Origin: Streptococcus cuniculipharyngis
GTDB lineage: Bacteria > Bacillota > Bacilli > Lactobacillales > Streptococcaceae
Assembly: GCF_007859195.1 (NCBI RefSeq)
Contig: NZ_VOHL01000001.1
Coordinates: 1 to 64,000, forward strand
Direction: 5' to 3'
DNA: 64,000 nt
Below are positions 34,469 to 44,207 of the stretch, in pieces. A program made the translations under genes and the position numbers. The notes beneath the pieces are model-generated. The model made no database searches, was not told the DNA's origin, and worked only from the letters and a program-made list of their open reading frames with translations. The stretch's first letter is position 1, and each line of letters opens with the position of its first letter.

Positions 34469-34813
34469 ATGTTAACATTTTGGCTACAAGTTCGCCGCGT
34501 CGGCAAGACTTTGGTCTCTATCTTGAAGGACGAAGAGTCACGGTCTTTGCTTTTTCTGACCCTATTTATCTTGTTGATTGGTAGTATGTTTTATAGTCAG
34601 GTAGAGGGTTTTACCTTTTTAGATGCTTTTTATTTTTCTTTTACCACACTGACAACCATTGGTTTTGGTGACCTTTACCCTGTTACAGCCCTTGGCAAGA
34701 TTTTTACCATTTTATATACGGTTATCGGACTTGGTTTGATGGGGATGTTCTTAACGGTCTTTATCAACCATTACCTCAATTTAACCAAAAAATCTCGTCA
34801 ATCAAAATCATAA
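34469..34813 (+). CDS. Two-transmembrane potassium channel
   Basis: This 114-residue protein has the minimal K+ channel plan: a first helix (about 28-42), a pore helix, the selectivity filter TIGFGD at 63-68, and a second helix (about 74-97), followed by a short basic tail. It belongs to the Ion_trans_2 family. There is no cytoplasmic RCK domain, so gating would come from other proteins or voltage/pH. It has its own promoter with a structured leader and converges on queA with a shared terminator. Confidence 0.88.
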   Translation: MLTFWLQVRRVGKTLVSILKDEESRSLLFLTLFILLIGSMFYSQVEGFTFLDAFYFSFTTLTTIGFGDLYPVTALGKIFTILYTVIGLGLMGMFLTVFINHYLNLTKKSRQSKS

Positions 34814-34856
34814 GAAAAAGCTTTCCTAGCCAGTTGAACTAGGGAAGCTTTTTCTT
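34812..34856. terminator. Bidirectional terminator between the K+ channel gene and queA
   Basis: An 18-base arm at 34812-34829 pairs with 34839-34856 with one wobble and a 9-base loop. It contains the last base of the channel stop region and the queA stop codon. Confidence 0.88.
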
Positions 34857-35883
34857 ATTTGACAAACATGGCATCGCCAAAGCTGAAGAAACGGTAGTCT
34901 TGCTCAACCGCATGTTGATAGGCTTCTAGGGTGAAGTCACGACCAGCAAAGGCTGCGACCAACATGACCAAGGTTGATTTTGGCAAGTGGAAATTGGTGG
35001 AGAAGGCATCAACGACCTTAAATTGGTAGCCTGGTTTGATAAAAATATTGGTCCAGCCAGAATCAGCTTGCAACTGACCATCATATTTTGCTCCAATCGT
35101 TTCCAAGGTCCGAATAGAGGTTGTCCCGACAGCAACAATACGACCGCCCTTTGCTTTAACCTGATTGAGTGTTTTGGCAGCTTGGGCTGATAAGTGATAA
35201 AATTCTGAGTGCATGTCATGGTCCTCAATATTGTCAACGGAAACAGGGCGGAAAGTGCCCAAGCCCACATGCAGGGTTAGGTAGACTAGCTTGACTCCTT
35301 TGGCTTCAATAGCAGCCAGTAATTCTGGGGTGAAATGCAGACCGGCGGTTGGGGCAGCAGCAGAGCCATTTTCCTTGGCATAGACGGTCTGGTAGCGTTC
35401 GCGGTCGGCTAATTTTTCGTGGATATAGGGTGGCAGTGGCATCTCTCCAAGACTTTCTAGGACTTCGAGGAAAATTCCTTGATAGTCAAATTCAACAATT
35501 CGGCCACCGTGTTCCAGTTCTTCAATGACTGTCGCCATGAGACGTCCGTCCCCGAAAGAGACCTTGCTGCCAACCTTGAGCCGTTTGGCTGGCTTGGCTA
35601 AGACTTCCCATTGATTGTCCTGAGTATTTTTCAAGAGTAAAAATTCTACGTGGCCATGGGTGTCAGGCTTCTCGCCATAGAGGCGAGCAGGCAAGACACG
35701 GGTGTTATTCATGACCAAGGCATCGCCGGGATTTAAGTGGTCAATAATGTCATGGAAATGCCCGTCAGTCATGCTTCCTTGCTCTCTGTCAAGGACGAGC
35801 AGTTTGGAAGCGTCTCTTTTTTCTAAAGGGGTTTGGGCAATCAGCCTTTCTGGTAGATAAAAATCAAAATCGTTTACGTTCAT
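34855..35883 (-). CDS. queA: S-adenosylmethionine:tRNA ribosyltransferase-isomerase QueA
   Basis: QueA transfers ribose from SAM to preQ1 in tRNA to make epoxyqueuosine. The chosen start [24 protein letters not shown] (ATG at 35883, AAAGGAGA upstream) gives 342 residues, the standard length. Diagnostic segments are [10 protein letters not shown] near 60, [10 protein letters not shown] near 215 and VAAGTTS-like [12 protein letters not shown] near 260. It shares a narrow intergenic region with divergent nagB. No other queuosine gene lies in the window. Confidence 0.96.
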   Translation of the reverse strand: MNVNDFDFYLPERLIAQTPLEKRDASKLLVLDREQGSMTDGHFHDIIDHLNPGDALVMNNTRVLPARLYGEKPDTHGHVEFLLLKNTQDNQWEVLAKPAKRLKVGSKVSFGDGRLMATVIEELEHGGRIVEFDYQGIFLEVLESLGEMPLPPYIHEKLADRERYQTVYAKENGSAAAPTAGLHFTPELLAAIEAKGVKLVYLTLHVGLGTFRPVSVDNIEDHDMHSEFYHLSAQAAKTLNQVKAKGGRIVAVGTTSIRTLETIGAKYDGQLQADSGWTNIFIKPGYQFKVVDAFSTNFHLPKSTLVMLVAAFAGRDFTLEAYQHAVEQDYRFFSFGDAMFVK

Positions 35884-35907
35884 AGAGTCTCCTTTTTCTG
35901 CCTTTTT

Positions 35908-35916
35908 ATTATACCA
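35908..35916 (-). promoter_or_regulatory. queA extended -10 promoter
   Basis: On the minus strand TGG-TATAAT, hexamer 35908-35913, is 25 bases ahead of queA. Its upstream region overlaps the nagB -35. Confidence 0.6.
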
Positions 35917-35930
35917 AAAATGATAAAAAC

Positions 35931-35959
35931 TTGACATCGGCAGCCTATCCTGTTAGAAT
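35931..35959 (+). promoter_or_regulatory. nagB promoter
   Basis: A perfect TTGACA (35931-35936) and TAGAAT (35954-35959) are separated by 17 bases. Confidence 0.8.
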
Positions 35960-35968
35960 AAAGAAAAA

Positions 35969-35980
35969 TGGTATATACCA
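35969..35980 (+). promoter_or_regulatory. Palindromic operator at nagB (likely NagR dre site)
   Basis: TGGTATATACCA is a perfect 12-base palindrome placed at the expected transcription start, ten bases past the -10 and before the AAGGAG site. It resembles the operators of GntR/HutC-type NagR repressors, which bind upstream of nagB in streptococci. The repressor gene is not in the window. Confidence 0.65.
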
Positions 35981-35992
35981 AAGGAGAGACAG

Positions 35993-36706
35993 ATGAAATT
36001 AGTTGTCGTGGATAATCAGCAGGCAGGTAGTAAGATAGCTTTTGATGTAATCGCTGAAAAAATAAAAGCTGGTGCTCAAGTTTTAGGGTTAGCAACAGGT
36101 AGTAGTCCTATTGCTCTTTACCAGCAAATGGTGGCCTCATCTCTGGATTTTTCAAGGATAAGGACCATTAATCTTGATGAATATGTTGGTTTGTCTGCTC
36201 AGGACCAGCAGTCTTACCATTACTTCATGGAGCAACAGCTATTTGGTCACCGGCAGTTTAAGGAGCATTTTTTACCTAATGGTTTGGCAGAGGATTTGGT
36301 GGCTGAAACTGAGCGTTATAATCAAGTCTTGCAAGCTTATCCGATTGATGTTCAAATTTTAGGCTTGGGGCAAAATGGTCATATTGGGTTTAATGAACCA
36401 GGAACCCCCTTTGATAGTCAGACCCATGTGGTTGATTTGGCAGCTAGCACGATTCAGGCCAATGCACGCTTTTTTGAAAATTCTGAGCAAGTACCTCGCC
36501 AAGCTATTTCTATGGGCATTGCCTCAATCATGTCAGCTAAAAGTATTATTCTGATGGCCTACGGTCTGGAAAAGGCAGCAGCTGTCAAGGCAATGGTGGA
36601 AGGCCCCGTCAATCCAGACCTACCAGCCAGTATTTTACAAGAACATGACGACGTTTTGGTTATTTTAGATCAGGAAGCAGCTAGTCAATTGAGTCAACAG
36701 AGATGA
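35993..36706 (+). CDS. nagB: Glucosamine-6-phosphate deaminase
   Basis: NagB turns glucosamine-6-phosphate into fructose-6-phosphate and ammonia, linking amino sugars to glycolysis. The 237 residues show the family motifs [14 protein letters not shown] near 33-46, NLDEYVGL near 61-68 with the catalytic Asp, and [14 protein letters not shown] near 124-137 with the ring-opening His. The length is typical of the short gram-positive type. A NagR-like palindrome overlaps its transcription start, so induction by N-acetylglucosamine-derived sugar phosphates is likely. Confidence 0.95.
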   Translation: MKLVVVDNQQAGSKIAFDVIAEKIKAGAQVLGLATGSSPIALYQQMVASSLDFSRIRTINLDEYVGLSAQDQQSYHYFMEQQLFGHRQFKEHFLPNGLAEDLVAETERYNQVLQAYPIDVQILGLGQNGHIGFNEPGTPFDSQTHVVDLAASTIQANARFFENSEQVPRQAISMGIASIMSAKSIILMAYGLEKAAAVKAMVEGPVNPDLPASILQEHDDVLVILDQEAASQLSQQR

Positions 36707-36723
36707 GATAAATTAATAGAAAA

Positions 36724-36746
36724 AACCAGCCTGAAGGGCTGGTTAT
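36724..36746. terminator. Terminator between nagB and the DUF1827 gene
   Basis: AACCAGCC (36724-36731) pairs with GGCTGGTT (36737-36744) around TGAAG, with A-rich left and AT-rich right flanks, so it can act both ways. Confidence 0.75.
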
Positions 36747-36750
36747 AATT

Positions 36751-37053
36751 TTAGGCTTTGAGTGGAATTGACATCTCAATCAAATTTGGAGTATGTAAGG
36801 TTTTTAACTGATCAAAAAGGGCAAGATCCTTGTCGATTTTACGCTTCATGAAAAAGTCACGAATGATTTCAATTTCATCATCCTTAATAGCACGATGTTT
36901 GTTAGAAATTAAAATCTCATAATGCTTGGGAGCCTTGGTAAAGACAACGTCTGTATTACCAGCTGAATAAACCTCAACTAGCTCGGCATCCGTATTTCTT
37001 AGTTGATTTTTAACCAGGCTAGCATGGCTACTAGTTGTATTGATAAGTCGCAT
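36751..37053 (-). CDS. DUF1827 family protein
   Basis: The 100-residue soluble protein starts MRLINTTSSHASLVKNQL and continues with ELVEVYSAGNTDVVFTKAP and HYEILISNKHR, which match my recollection of the streptococcal DUF1827 family. No enzyme motif, membrane segment or metal site is visible. It has its own promoter reading leftward (TGG-TATAAT, about 37086-37094) and a GGAGCAA ribosome site. Function unknown. Confidence 0.75.
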   Translation of the reverse strand: MRLINTTSSHASLVKNQLRNTDAELVEVYSAGNTDVVFTKAPKHYEILISNKHRAIKDDEIEIIRDFFMKRKIDKDLALFDQLKTLHTPNLIEMSIPLKA

Positions 37054-37131
37054 AGGTTGCTCCTTTCTGAAAGTTATGATGGCACTATTATACCATAAAA
37101 TTGTGAAGTCATTAACAGTTTTCGCCTAATT

Positions 37132-37578
37132 TTAATGAGATTTTTTCCAGGCTTGAACTCCCCATTGATGACTGCCACGCTTCAGTTTGGTAATGGCTTC
37201 ATCGACAGGGAACCAGGCCAACTGGTTGAAATCCTCTAGGGGACTTTGATCTTGTTTAAAATCAGTGACTTGATAAATGTAGGCTGGGTTATAAAAATGC
37301 TGGTCACGGTGGCTAGAGTAGAAATATTCATCGGCTTGACCGTAATATTGGCCAATAGTGGCTGTAAATCCTAGCTCTTCCAATAATTCACGTTTCAAAG
37401 CAGTTAAATGATCTTCGCCAGCTTCAATTTCTCCGCCGGGCAAGAACCAAGAACCATTGGGGGCTTGAACAAGAATAATCTTTTCATGCTTGGCATCGGG
37501 AATAATAGCGTAGACGCCTAAGCGAGTGGTATAGGTGATTTGGTCTTCTTTTTGGCCAAATGTGGGATTCTTTGTCAT
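37132..37578 (-). CDS. NUDIX hydrolase
   Basis: The 148-residue enzyme has a complete Nudix box: GGEIEAGEDHLTALKRELLE followed by ELGF, matching GX5EX7REUXEEXGU. The start MTKNPTFGQKED (ATG at 37578) has AGGAGAAAA upstream; the longer frame to 37650 would run into the clpE terminator. Nudix proteins cleave nucleoside diphosphates linked to another group; the substrate is not predictable here. A TATAAT at 37598-37603 (leftward) gives it a promoter separate from clpE. Confidence 0.85.
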   Translation of the reverse strand: MTKNPTFGQKEDQITYTTRLGVYAIIPDAKHEKIILVQAPNGSWFLPGGEIEAGEDHLTALKRELLEELGFTATIGQYYGQADEYFYSSHRDQHFYNPAYIYQVTDFKQDQSPLEDFNQLAWFPVDEAITKLKRGSHQWGVQAWKKSH

Positions 37579-37617
37579 AGTTTTCTCCTTTGGTTCTATT
37601 ATAACCCGAAAAATGAG

Positions 37618-37648
37618 GAAAATCCAGCATTGAATTTGCTGGATTTTC
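37618..37648 (-). terminator. clpE terminator
   Basis: Reading leftward, GAAAATCCAGCA pairs with TGCTGGATTTTC around a 7-base loop, then CTCATTTTTC follows. Confidence 0.75.
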
Positions 37649-37652
37649 AAGC

Positions 37653-39911
37653 CTAATCAGTCTGGCTACTTGCTGCTAGATCGGTTTCAGGCTCTGTTTT
37701 TTTGGCTGATTTAATTAGGATATTGCCAGTTGAGGTCATGACTGCCTTGAGGTCTTTCTCGGTTGGATGTTCTAGATAGAAATCAGTGATGGCATCTTCA
37801 ATGTGGTCTTGAATGGTACGACGTAGGGGACGGGCTCCCATTTTAGGATCGTAGCCTAGGTCAACCAGTTTTTCCTTGACTTTATCGGTAACATCAAGGT
37901 GGATGCCATTGTTGGCCAAGCGGTCATTGACGCTAGCTAGCATCAAATCAACAATGGTCAAGAGATTTTCCTTGCTTAGAGCTTGGAATTCAATGATGCC
38001 ATCAAAGCGGTTCATAAATTCTGGACTGAAGAAATCACCCAGTTGATTGAGGACAGAATTAGTCCGTCCTTCACGACTAGCCCCAAAGCCAACGGAAGCC
38101 TCGACCTTGCCTGTACCGGCATTTGAGGTCATGATGATAATGGTGTCCTTGAAGCTAACCGTCCGTCCTTGGCCATCTGTCAGGCGACCATCGTCTAGTA
38201 CCTGCAAGAACATGTGCATGACATCTGGATGGGCCTTTTCCACCTCATCTAGGAGAATGAGTGAGTAGGGATTGCGACGAACTTTTTCAGTCAGTTGGCC
38301 GGCCTCATCATAACCGACATAGCCTGGAGGGGCACCAACTAATTTTGCCACAGCGTGTTTTTCCATGTATTCACTCATGTCAAAGCGAATCATGCTATCA
38401 GCTGAGCCAAAGAGTTCAATGGCTAGTTGTTTGGATAGCTCGGTTTTACCGACACCAGTTGGTCCGACGAAGAGGAAGGAACCAATTGGGCGATTTGGTG
38501 AGCCGAGACCGACACGATTACGGCGGATAGCCTTGGCAATTTTATCCACGGCTTGGTCTTGGCCGATGACGTGTTGTTTCAAGTCGTCAGCTAGGTTGAG
38601 CAATTGTGATTGCTCTTTTTCTTTCAAGTCGCCAACAGGAATATTGGTTTTTTGTTCAACAATGGCCTCGATATGTTTTTCGGTAATGATGGGCATGTCT
38701 TGGTCATCAATTTTTTGCTCTTGCATTTCCTTGTATTTGGCAATTTGGTCGCGGAAGTAAGCAGCTTTTTCATAATCCTCGTCACGAGTGGCCTGGGCCT
38801 TGAGATTTTCAGCCTCAATTAAGCGCTTGTCAATCTCTTTAGGGTCAACAAAGTTGAGGGTTAAATTCATCTTAGACCCAGCCTCGTCCAAAAGGTCGAT
38901 GGCCTTATCTGGCAAGAAGCGGTCTTGGATATAGCGGTTAGAGAGGGTTGCCGCAGCCTCAATGGCCTCATCAGTGTATTTGACATGATGGTAATCCTGA
39001 TATTTGGATTGGATACCACGGAGAATGGTAATGGTTTCTTCCACACTCGGTTCATCAACCTTGACGGGTTGCATGCGGCGTTCTAGGGCGGCATCTTTTT
39101 CAATGATACGGTATTCATTGAGCGTGGTTGCTCCTACCAGTTGCAACTCGCCACGAGCAAGGGCTGGTTTGAGGATATTACCGGCATCCATATTGCCGTC
39201 ACCAGCCGAGCCAGCACCGACAATTTCGTGGATTTCGTCAATGAAAAGAATGACATCTTGACGTTGACGGATTTCGTCCATGAGTTTTTGCATGCGTTCT
39301 TCAAACTGACCTCGAATACCAGTTCCTTGAACCAGGCTAACGACATCTAGGCGGATGACTTGTTTGCTCTGTAATTTTTGCGGAACATTGCCATCAACGA
39401 TTTTTTGAGCCAAGCCTTCAACGACAGCAGTTTTGCCGACCCCAGGTTCGCCAATGAGAACAGGATTGTTCTTAGTGCGACGGTTGAGAATTTCAATGAC
39501 ACGGACAATCTCTTGGTCACGTCCGATAACGGGGTCAATATTGCCCTGCCGAGCGATGTCAGTGACATTGATACCAAACTCGTCTAAAAGTCCTTTGGCT
39601 TGTTGGGGAGCTGCTGGTCTGCGGTTGGAGCGGTTGCCACCGTTACCAGAATTGCCGCCGCCAGACTGAGTTTTAGGGGCATTTGGCAAATCTTGATTGA
39701 AGGCACGGAAATTATTTAAATCGCCGAAGAAATCATCAAAGAGGGGATTGAGGGATGAACTATTAGTTAAAGATTGGCGCGAACGATTATCGGGTTCCGC
39801 TTTCATGATTTGATAGCAGTTCTGGCAGAGATCAATTTGCTGTTGCTGGCCATTAAGGTTAGTATAAAGATGGATTGTTGCTTCATTAAGTTGACAGTTT
39901 TTACATAACAT
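37653..39911 (-). CDS. clpE: ATP-dependent Clp protease ATP-binding subunit ClpE
   Basis: ClpE is an Hsp100 unfoldase that feeds misfolded proteins to ClpP. From [16 protein letters not shown] (ATG at 39911, AAAGAGG upstream) it has 752 residues. A CxxC zinc finger (Cys3, 6, 29, 32) replaces the usual N-domain, followed by a Gly/Asn-rich linker. The first AAA domain has GEPGVGKTA near 173 and the second GPTGVGKTE near 478, with a UVR-like coiled region ([17 protein letters not shown]) between. A CtsR-type box overlaps the transcription start, so heat-shock control is expected. Confidence 0.97.
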   Translation of the reverse strand: MLCKNCQLNEATIHLYTNLNGQQQQIDLCQNCYQIMKAEPDNRSRQSLTNSSSLNPLFDDFFGDLNNFRAFNQDLPNAPKTQSGGGNSGNGGNRSNRRPAAPQQAKGLLDEFGINVTDIARQGNIDPVIGRDQEIVRVIEILNRRTKNNPVLIGEPGVGKTAVVEGLAQKIVDGNVPQKLQSKQVIRLDVVSLVQGTGIRGQFEERMQKLMDEIRQRQDVILFIDEIHEIVGAGSAGDGNMDAGNILKPALARGELQLVGATTLNEYRIIEKDAALERRMQPVKVDEPSVEETITILRGIQSKYQDYHHVKYTDEAIEAAATLSNRYIQDRFLPDKAIDLLDEAGSKMNLTLNFVDPKEIDKRLIEAENLKAQATRDEDYEKAAYFRDQIAKYKEMQEQKIDDQDMPIITEKHIEAIVEQKTNIPVGDLKEKEQSQLLNLADDLKQHVIGQDQAVDKIAKAIRRNRVGLGSPNRPIGSFLFVGPTGVGKTELSKQLAIELFGSADSMIRFDMSEYMEKHAVAKLVGAPPGYVGYDEAGQLTEKVRRNPYSLILLDEVEKAHPDVMHMFLQVLDDGRLTDGQGRTVSFKDTIIIMTSNAGTGKVEASVGFGASREGRTNSVLNQLGDFFSPEFMNRFDGIIEFQALSKENLLTIVDLMLASVNDRLANNGIHLDVTDKVKEKLVDLGYDPKMGARPLRRTIQDHIEDAITDFYLEHPTEKDLKAVMTSTGNILIKSAKKTEPETDLAASSQTD

Positions 39912-39964
39912 GGTCGATACCTCTTTCCTTAGAAGTTTCAGTATAAAAGTTGCTTTCACCTTTT

Positions 39965-39981
39965 GGTCAATATTGGTCAAA
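39965..39981 (+). promoter_or_regulatory. CtsR-type operator at clpE
   Basis: GGTCAAT-ATT-GGTCAAA is a direct heptamer repeat with three-base spacing and one mismatch to the CtsR consensus. It lies just downstream of the clpE -10, where bound repressor would block transcription. Confidence 0.85.
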
Positions 39982-39994
39982 CTTTTATAGTTTC

Positions 39995-40022
39995 ATTATA
40001 CACCAATCTATAAAATAAGCAA
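39995..40022 (-). promoter_or_regulatory. clpE promoter
   Basis: On the minus strand TTGCTT (40017-40022) and TATAAT (39995-40000) are 16 bases apart, with the CtsR box right behind. Confidence 0.7.
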
Positions 40023-40154
40023 GCAAAAAGATGGTTTTGGCTGAAAAATTACTAGTAAGGTAGAGAAGATTGGCAAAAAGTACCTGTTTCTTTGCGTCTT
40101 TACTGACTTTTGTGATAAAATAGAGGGGTAGTATTTAGAAAATAGGAGAATAAA

Positions 40155-40385
40155 ATGGAATCACATTTAGTAAGAATTATCAATCGCCTGGAGTTGATGG
40201 CGACTGACGGTGGTAATTTGAAGCGTAATTTTGAGCGTGAAGGTGTCGTTGTGGCAGAGGTGTCGTTTAACAATGACCCAGAAGCAGGAGCAGTCTTTAC
40301 TCTACGTGATGTTGAAGCACGGGAAACCTATACCTTTGATAGCATTGACTTGATTGCGATGGAAATTTACGACTTGCTTTATTAG
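40155..40385 (+). CDS. DUF1797 (YkuJ-like) protein
   Basis: The 76-residue protein starts MESHLVRIINRLELMATD and ends in DSIDLIAMEIYDLLY, both typical of the DUF1797/YkuJ family. It is a small alpha-beta protein with no membrane segment or catalytic motif. B. subtilis YkuJ has a known fold but no settled function. An extended -10 TGA-TAAAAT sits near 40113-40121 and AGGAG near 40145. It is divergent from clpE and ends in a terminator before folD. Confidence 0.8.
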   Translation: MESHLVRIINRLELMATDGGNLKRNFEREGVVVAEVSFNNDPEAGAVFTLRDVEARETYTFDSIDLIAMEIYDLLY

Positions 40386-40390
40386 GCCTA

Positions 40391-40413
40391 AGAACACCGT
40401 TAGGTGTTTTTTC
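40391..40413 (+). terminator. Terminator between the DUF1797 gene and folD
   Basis: AACACC pairs with GGTGTT around GTTA, followed by TTTTTTC. The folD ribosome site lies directly behind, so some read-through into folD is likely. Confidence 0.7.
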
Positions 40414-40433
40414 TTAGACAGAAAGGAGAAGAC

Positions 40434-41291
40434 ATGGCAAGACTGATAGATGGTAAAGCCTTGGCTCAAAAGATGCAGCTGGCCTTGGCAGACAAAGTCA
40501 AAGATTTGAAGGAAAAGACAGGCATTGTCCCCAAGTTAGTGGTGATTTTGGTGGGTGAGGATCCAGCCAGTCAGCTTTATGTGGGTAACAAGGAGCGGGC
40601 AGCCTTGGCGGCTGGTTTTGCTAGTGAGATTGTTGGCCTGCCTGAAAGCATTAGTCAGGCTGAGCTATTGCAAGTGATTGGGACCTATAATGAGGACAAG
40701 GACTGTCACGGGATTTTAGTGCAGTTGCCCCTGCCAGACCATATTGATGGCCAGGCCGTCTTGCTAGCTATTTCGCCTGACAAGGATGTAGATGGCTTTC
40801 ATCCCATGAACATGGGACAGTTATGGTCAGGTCATCCCGGGCTTCTGCCCTGTACGCCGGCGGGGATTATGGCCATGTTAGAAGCTTATGAGGTGGATTT
40901 GGCTGGCAAAACGGCGGTGGTGATTGGCCGCAGCAATATTGTTGGCAAACCCATGGCTCAACTGCTTTTGGATAAGAACGCTACGGTGACCATTGCCCAT
41001 TCCCGGACCAAGAATCTTGCCCAGGTGGCCAAGCAGGCTGATATTTTGGTGGTGGCCATTGGTCAAGGCCATTTTGTCACTAAGGACTTTGTTAAGGAGG
41101 GGGCGGTTGTCATTGATGTTGGCATGAATCGCCACCATGATGGTCGATTTGTCGGTGATGTCAATTTTGATGAGGTGGCAGAAGTGGCCAGTCTTATCAC
41201 ACCAGTTCCAGGTGGTGTCGGCCCCATGACCATTACCATGCTTTTGGAGCAGACCTATCAGGCTGCTAAAAAAGCCGCTGAAACAGTATAA
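40434..41291 (+). CDS. folD: Methylenetetrahydrofolate dehydrogenase/cyclohydrolase FolD
   Basis: FolD interconverts 5,10-methylene-, methenyl- and 10-formyl-THF with NADP. From [14 protein letters not shown] (ATG at 40434, AAAGGAG upstream) it has 285 residues. Motifs are [16 protein letters not shown] near 44-59 with the catalytic Lys, [10 protein letters not shown] near 92, [11 protein letters not shown] near 141 and [14 protein letters not shown] near 262-275. No promoter of its own is clear. It is the second folate-linked gene in the window, but it lacks a riboswitch. Confidence 0.96.
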   Translation: MARLIDGKALAQKMQLALADKVKDLKEKTGIVPKLVVILVGEDPASQLYVGNKERAALAAGFASEIVGLPESISQAELLQVIGTYNEDKDCHGILVQLPLPDHIDGQAVLLAISPDKDVDGFHPMNMGQLWSGHPGLLPCTPAGIMAMLEAYEVDLAGKTAVVIGRSNIVGKPMAQLLLDKNATVTIAHSRTKNLAQVAKQADILVVAIGQGHFVTKDFVKEGAVVIDVGMNRHHDGRFVGDVNFDEVAEVASLITPVPGGVGPMTITMLLEQTYQAAKKAAETV

Positions 41292-41327
41292 CCCTAAGCA
41301 GACTGTTCTGCCTAGGGTTTCTTTTTG
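41291..41327. terminator. Terminator between folD and merR-type gene
   Basis: AACCCTAAGCAGA pairs with TCTGCCTAGGGTT (one A-C mismatch) around CTGT, followed by TCTTTTT. The right arm overlaps the end of the convergent regulator gene. Confidence 0.8.
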
Positions 41328-41728
41328 GGGTCTTGAAGATTAGTTTGTATCTTGTTTAGCTCTTCTAAAATGGTAAACTCTTCAGCCTCGACACCCAAGT
41401 CTAAGACATAGGTTAGATTGGTTTCCAATTTTTTGAGGGCATCTAATTTTGCTTGGATTTGGTGACGCTTTTTCTCAATGACTTGCTCTACCCAGTCAGC
41501 TTCAATGTTTTTCTGGCGAATAGTTGCCATAATGTCTTGAATTTCTTTGAGGGAAAAATCAAAACAAATCAAAAGTTTGATAAAATCAAGTAAGACCAGG
41601 GTCGTTTCTGGGTAATCCCGATAGCCATTGGTCTGACGAGGTGGGGCTGGAATTAACCCTAATTGTTCATAGTAGCGAATGGTTGAAATGGGTATTTGAC
41701 TGAGTTGGGATATTTTTTTACTGTTCAT
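41312..41728 (-). CDS. MerR-family transcriptional regulator
   Basis: The 138-residue protein has the MerR HTH with SQIPISTIRYYEQLGLIPAP near 11-30 (one span of typical YYE-G-L), then GYRDYPETTL and a long dimerisation helix (about 75-115). There are no cysteines in the C-terminal part, so metal or redox sensing through Cys is not visible; an organic effector is more likely. It is divergent from the esterase gene and the shared promoter has a 20-base spacer, the hallmark of MerR activation. Confidence 0.85.
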   Translation of the reverse strand: MNSKKISQLSQIPISTIRYYEQLGLIPAPPRQTNGYRDYPETTLVLLDFIKLLICFDFSLKEIQDIMATIRQKNIEADWVEQVIEKKRHQIQAKLDALKKLETNLTYVLDLGVEAEEFTILEELNKIQTNLQDPKKKP

Positions 41729-41740
41729 GAACTTTCTTCC

Positions 41741-41772
41741 TTGACTATCAAGTATCCTTTATAGTTTATAAT
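41741..41772 (+). promoter_or_regulatory. MerR-type long-spacer promoter of the esterase gene
   Basis: TTGACT (41741-41746) and TATAAT (41767-41772) are 20 bases apart instead of 17. ACTAT and ATAGT form a dyad across the spacer, and CTTGA-CTA-TCAAG lies at its left edge. MerR regulators bind such dyads and untwist the DNA to activate. Confidence 0.75.
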
Positions 41773-41800
41773 AATCTTATCAAAAAATAAAGGAGTTCTT

Positions 41801-42796
41801 ATGAAAAAACTAAGAAAATTTGTCATCTATCTGTTAGCTAGTATCTTGTTACTAGCAGCAGGTTTGGCCGCCTACACCAATCTTGTTGAGGGGCGGTCTG
41901 CTCGAAGTTGGTTGGTGGAAAGGTATTTGTTTTTACAAGGGAAGTCAAGCTTGACAGAACAAAGTCAGGAGAGTTTTGCAAAAGTCTTGCAGGCAGGTCA
42001 AGCTAAGAGTGACCAAGCCTATCCCAATCCTGAAAAATGGGTAGGTATGCCAGTCACTGAAACAAGTGTTGATGGCATGCAGACCTTTGTCTGGAATGAT
42101 AAGAAAGACAAGAATCAAAAGGCCATTCTCTATATCCATGGTGGGGGTTATCTCAATCAGCCAACCTCTTATCATTTTGAGACAGTGGCCGCCCTTGCCA
42201 AGCAGCTAGATGCTAAGGTGGTCTTTCCCATCTATCCTAAGGTTCCGCGTTATAGCTATAAAGATGCCTTTCCAAAAATGCTGACGCTTTATAAGGAAAT
42301 CTTAGAAAATACCTCAGCTGACAAACTGACGGTCATGGGAGACTCTGCCGGTGGTGGTTTCAGTCTTGGTTTGGCCTTAGCCCTCAAAGATGAGAACTTG
42401 CCTCAACCCAAGGATATTATTCTCTTATCCCCTTGGGTGGATGTTAAGACCGATAATCCAGACATCGCAGACTATGAGGCCAAAGACCCGATGTTATCAG
42501 CCTGGGGCTTGAACCAGCAAGGGGCTATTTGGGCAGGTGGTGCGTCTGAGATGGACAATCCTTATGTCAGTCCCATTAAGGGCGATTTGACAGGTCTTGG
42601 TAAGATTTCTATCTTTGTTGGTACTCATGAGATTTTCTTACCAGATAATGAAAAATTGAGCCAAAAATTAACCAGCCTGGGCATTGACCATAACTATACC
42701 GTGGCAGATAAAATGAACCATGTCTATGCGATTTATCCCATTCCAGAAGCTAAAAAAGCTCAGGCAGAGATTGTGACAATTATTGAGCAGGACTGA
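41801..42796 (+). CDS. Alpha/beta hydrolase (HSL-type esterase), membrane-anchored
   Basis: The 331-residue enzyme starts with a hydrophobic anchor (about 8-27). The HSL-group features are YIHGGGY near 112-118 (oxyanion hole), GDSAGGG near 183-189 with the catalytic Ser, and the acid and His near the end (GTHEIF and MNHVYAI). It probably hydrolyses small acyl esters or related compounds at the membrane. It is the likely target of the divergent MerR regulator, which suggests induction by a specific small molecule. Confidence 0.85.
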   Translation: MKKLRKFVIYLLASILLLAAGLAAYTNLVEGRSARSWLVERYLFLQGKSSLTEQSQESFAKVLQAGQAKSDQAYPNPEKWVGMPVTETSVDGMQTFVWNDKKDKNQKAILYIHGGGYLNQPTSYHFETVAALAKQLDAKVVFPIYPKVPRYSYKDAFPKMLTLYKEILENTSADKLTVMGDSAGGGFSLGLALALKDENLPQPKDIILLSPWVDVKTDNPDIADYEAKDPMLSAWGLNQQGAIWAGGASEMDNPYVSPIKGDLTGLGKISIFVGTHEIFLPDNEKLSQKLTSLGIDHNYTVADKMNHVYAIYPIPEAKKAQAEIVTIIEQD

Positions 42797-42805
42797 TGAT
42801 TTGAG

Positions 42806-42830
42806 AAGTGCCTTTTGGCACTTTTTTTGT
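42806..42830 (+). terminator. Terminator between the esterase gene and xseA
   Basis: AAGTGCC pairs with GGCACTT around TTTT and continues into a T run. TATACT right behind it may be the xseA -10 (42831-42836). Confidence 0.8.
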
Positions 42831-42866
42831 TATACTGATAAGGATAGTGAAAGAAGTGGAGGGGCT

Positions 42867-44207
42867 ATGTCAGACTATTTATCCGTATCGTCTTTAACCA
42901 AGTATCTAAAGATGAAATTTGACCGTGATCCGTATCTGGAACGGGTTTATTTGACTGGACAGGTGTCTAATTTTCGGCAGCGTCCCAGCCATCAATACTT
43001 TTCTTTGAAAGATGACAAGGCGGTCATTCAGGCGACCATGTGGGCGGGTGTTTATCGTCAGCTGGGTTTTACCTTAGAAGAGGGCATGCAGGTCAATGTG
43101 GTGGGGCGGATTCAGCTTTATGAACCAGGCGGGTCTTATTCCATTATCATTGAAAAAGCAGAGCCTGATGGTGTTGGTGCCCTGGCCCTGCAATTTGAAC
43201 AGTTGAAGAAAAAATTAAGTGCAGCAGGTTATTTTGACAATCGTCATAAACAGCCCTTGCCTCGCTTTGTTCAAAAGATTGGCATTATCACCAGTCCCAG
43301 TGGAGCAGTGATTAGGGATATTATCACCACCATTTCTCGGCGTTTTGCCGGTGTTGAGCTATTACTCTTTCCGACCAAGGTCCAAGGCAAGGGGGCGGCC
43401 GAGGAGATTGTCGCTAATATTGCCCTTGCCAATCAAATGAAAGACCTAGACCTCTTGATTGTTGGTCGGGGCGGTGGCTCTATTGAGGATTTGTGGGCTT
43501 TTAATGAAGAAATCGTGGTGGAAGCTATTTTTGCCTCACGCTTGCCAGTGATTTCTAGTGTGGGTCATGAAACAGACGTGACCTTGGCTGATTTTGTGGC
43601 AGACCAGCGGGCAGCAACGCCGACAGCAGCAGCGGAGCTAGCCACTCCTGTGACTAAGGCAGATGTTTTGGCTGGCTTGCTAGATTGGGAGAAACGTCTC
43701 TACCAAGCCAGTCAGCGACAGCTTCAAGCCTTGAGCAAGCGATTGGAACGCTGGCAGCAGTCAGTTGTTTTTCGACAGCCGGAGCGACTATATGATGGTT
43801 ATTTGCAACGGGTGGCTTATTTGAGTACTCGCTTGACGGATAGAATGGACAAGCGAGTTAGGACCCAGCAGCAAAGGGTTCAAACCCATCAGCAAGGTTT
43901 GCTGAGCTTGGGCTTACCGGTCAAAATCCAGTCTTATCAAGACAAGATAGGCCAGCTAGAACGCTTGTTGCTCAGCCACATGGCCAATCAGTATGACCGA
44001 CAGGTCAGTCGTTTTCATAAGGCTCAAGATGCTCTTTTAGCCCTTGATACGCAGAAGATTGTTGAGCGAGGCTATGCCCTTGTCCAAAAAAATCAAGCTA
44101 TCCTAGATTCGGTAGCGGGAATTAAACCAGGCGATAACTTGGAGCTAAGCATGCGAGATGGATATTTAGAAGTAGAGGTAAAAGATGTCAAAGCAAAAAA
44201 CATTTGA
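42867..44207 (+). CDS. xseA: Exodeoxyribonuclease VII large subunit
   Basis: XseA is the catalytic subunit of the single-strand exonuclease VII. From [16 protein letters not shown] (ATG at 42867, AAGTGGAGG upstream) it has 446 residues, the typical length. It begins with an OB-fold ([24 protein letters not shown]) and continues with the catalytic region including [16 protein letters not shown] and [16 protein letters not shown], then a long coiled coil. It heads the xseA-xseB-ispA-tlyA-recN operon. Confidence 0.96.
   Translation: MSDYLSVSSLTKYLKMKFDRDPYLERVYLTGQVSNFRQRPSHQYFSLKDDKAVIQATMWAGVYRQLGFTLEEGMQVNVVGRIQLYEPGGSYSIIIEKAEPDGVGALALQFEQLKKKLSAAGYFDNRHKQPLPRFVQKIGIITSPSGAVIRDIITTISRRFAGVELLLFPTKVQGKGAAEEIVANIALANQMKDLDLLIVGRGGGSIEDLWAFNEEIVVEAIFASRLPVISSVGHETDVTLADFVADQRAATPTAAAELATPVTKADVLAGLLDWEKRLYQASQRQLQALSKRLERWQQSVVFRQPERLYDGYLQRVAYLSTRLTDRMDKRVRTQQQRVQTHQQGLLSLGLPVKIQSYQDKIGQLERLLLSHMANQYDRQVSRFHKAQDALLALDTQKIVERGYALVQKNQAILDSVAGIKPGDNLELSMRDGYLEVEVKDVKAKNI

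Noticed and set aside
37653..39911. Long open frames on the opposite strand inside clpE (and likewise inside uvrB, glnP and ddl)
   Set aside because: They lack ribosome sites and recognisable domains and lie fully within well-supported genes; they are by-products of codon bias.
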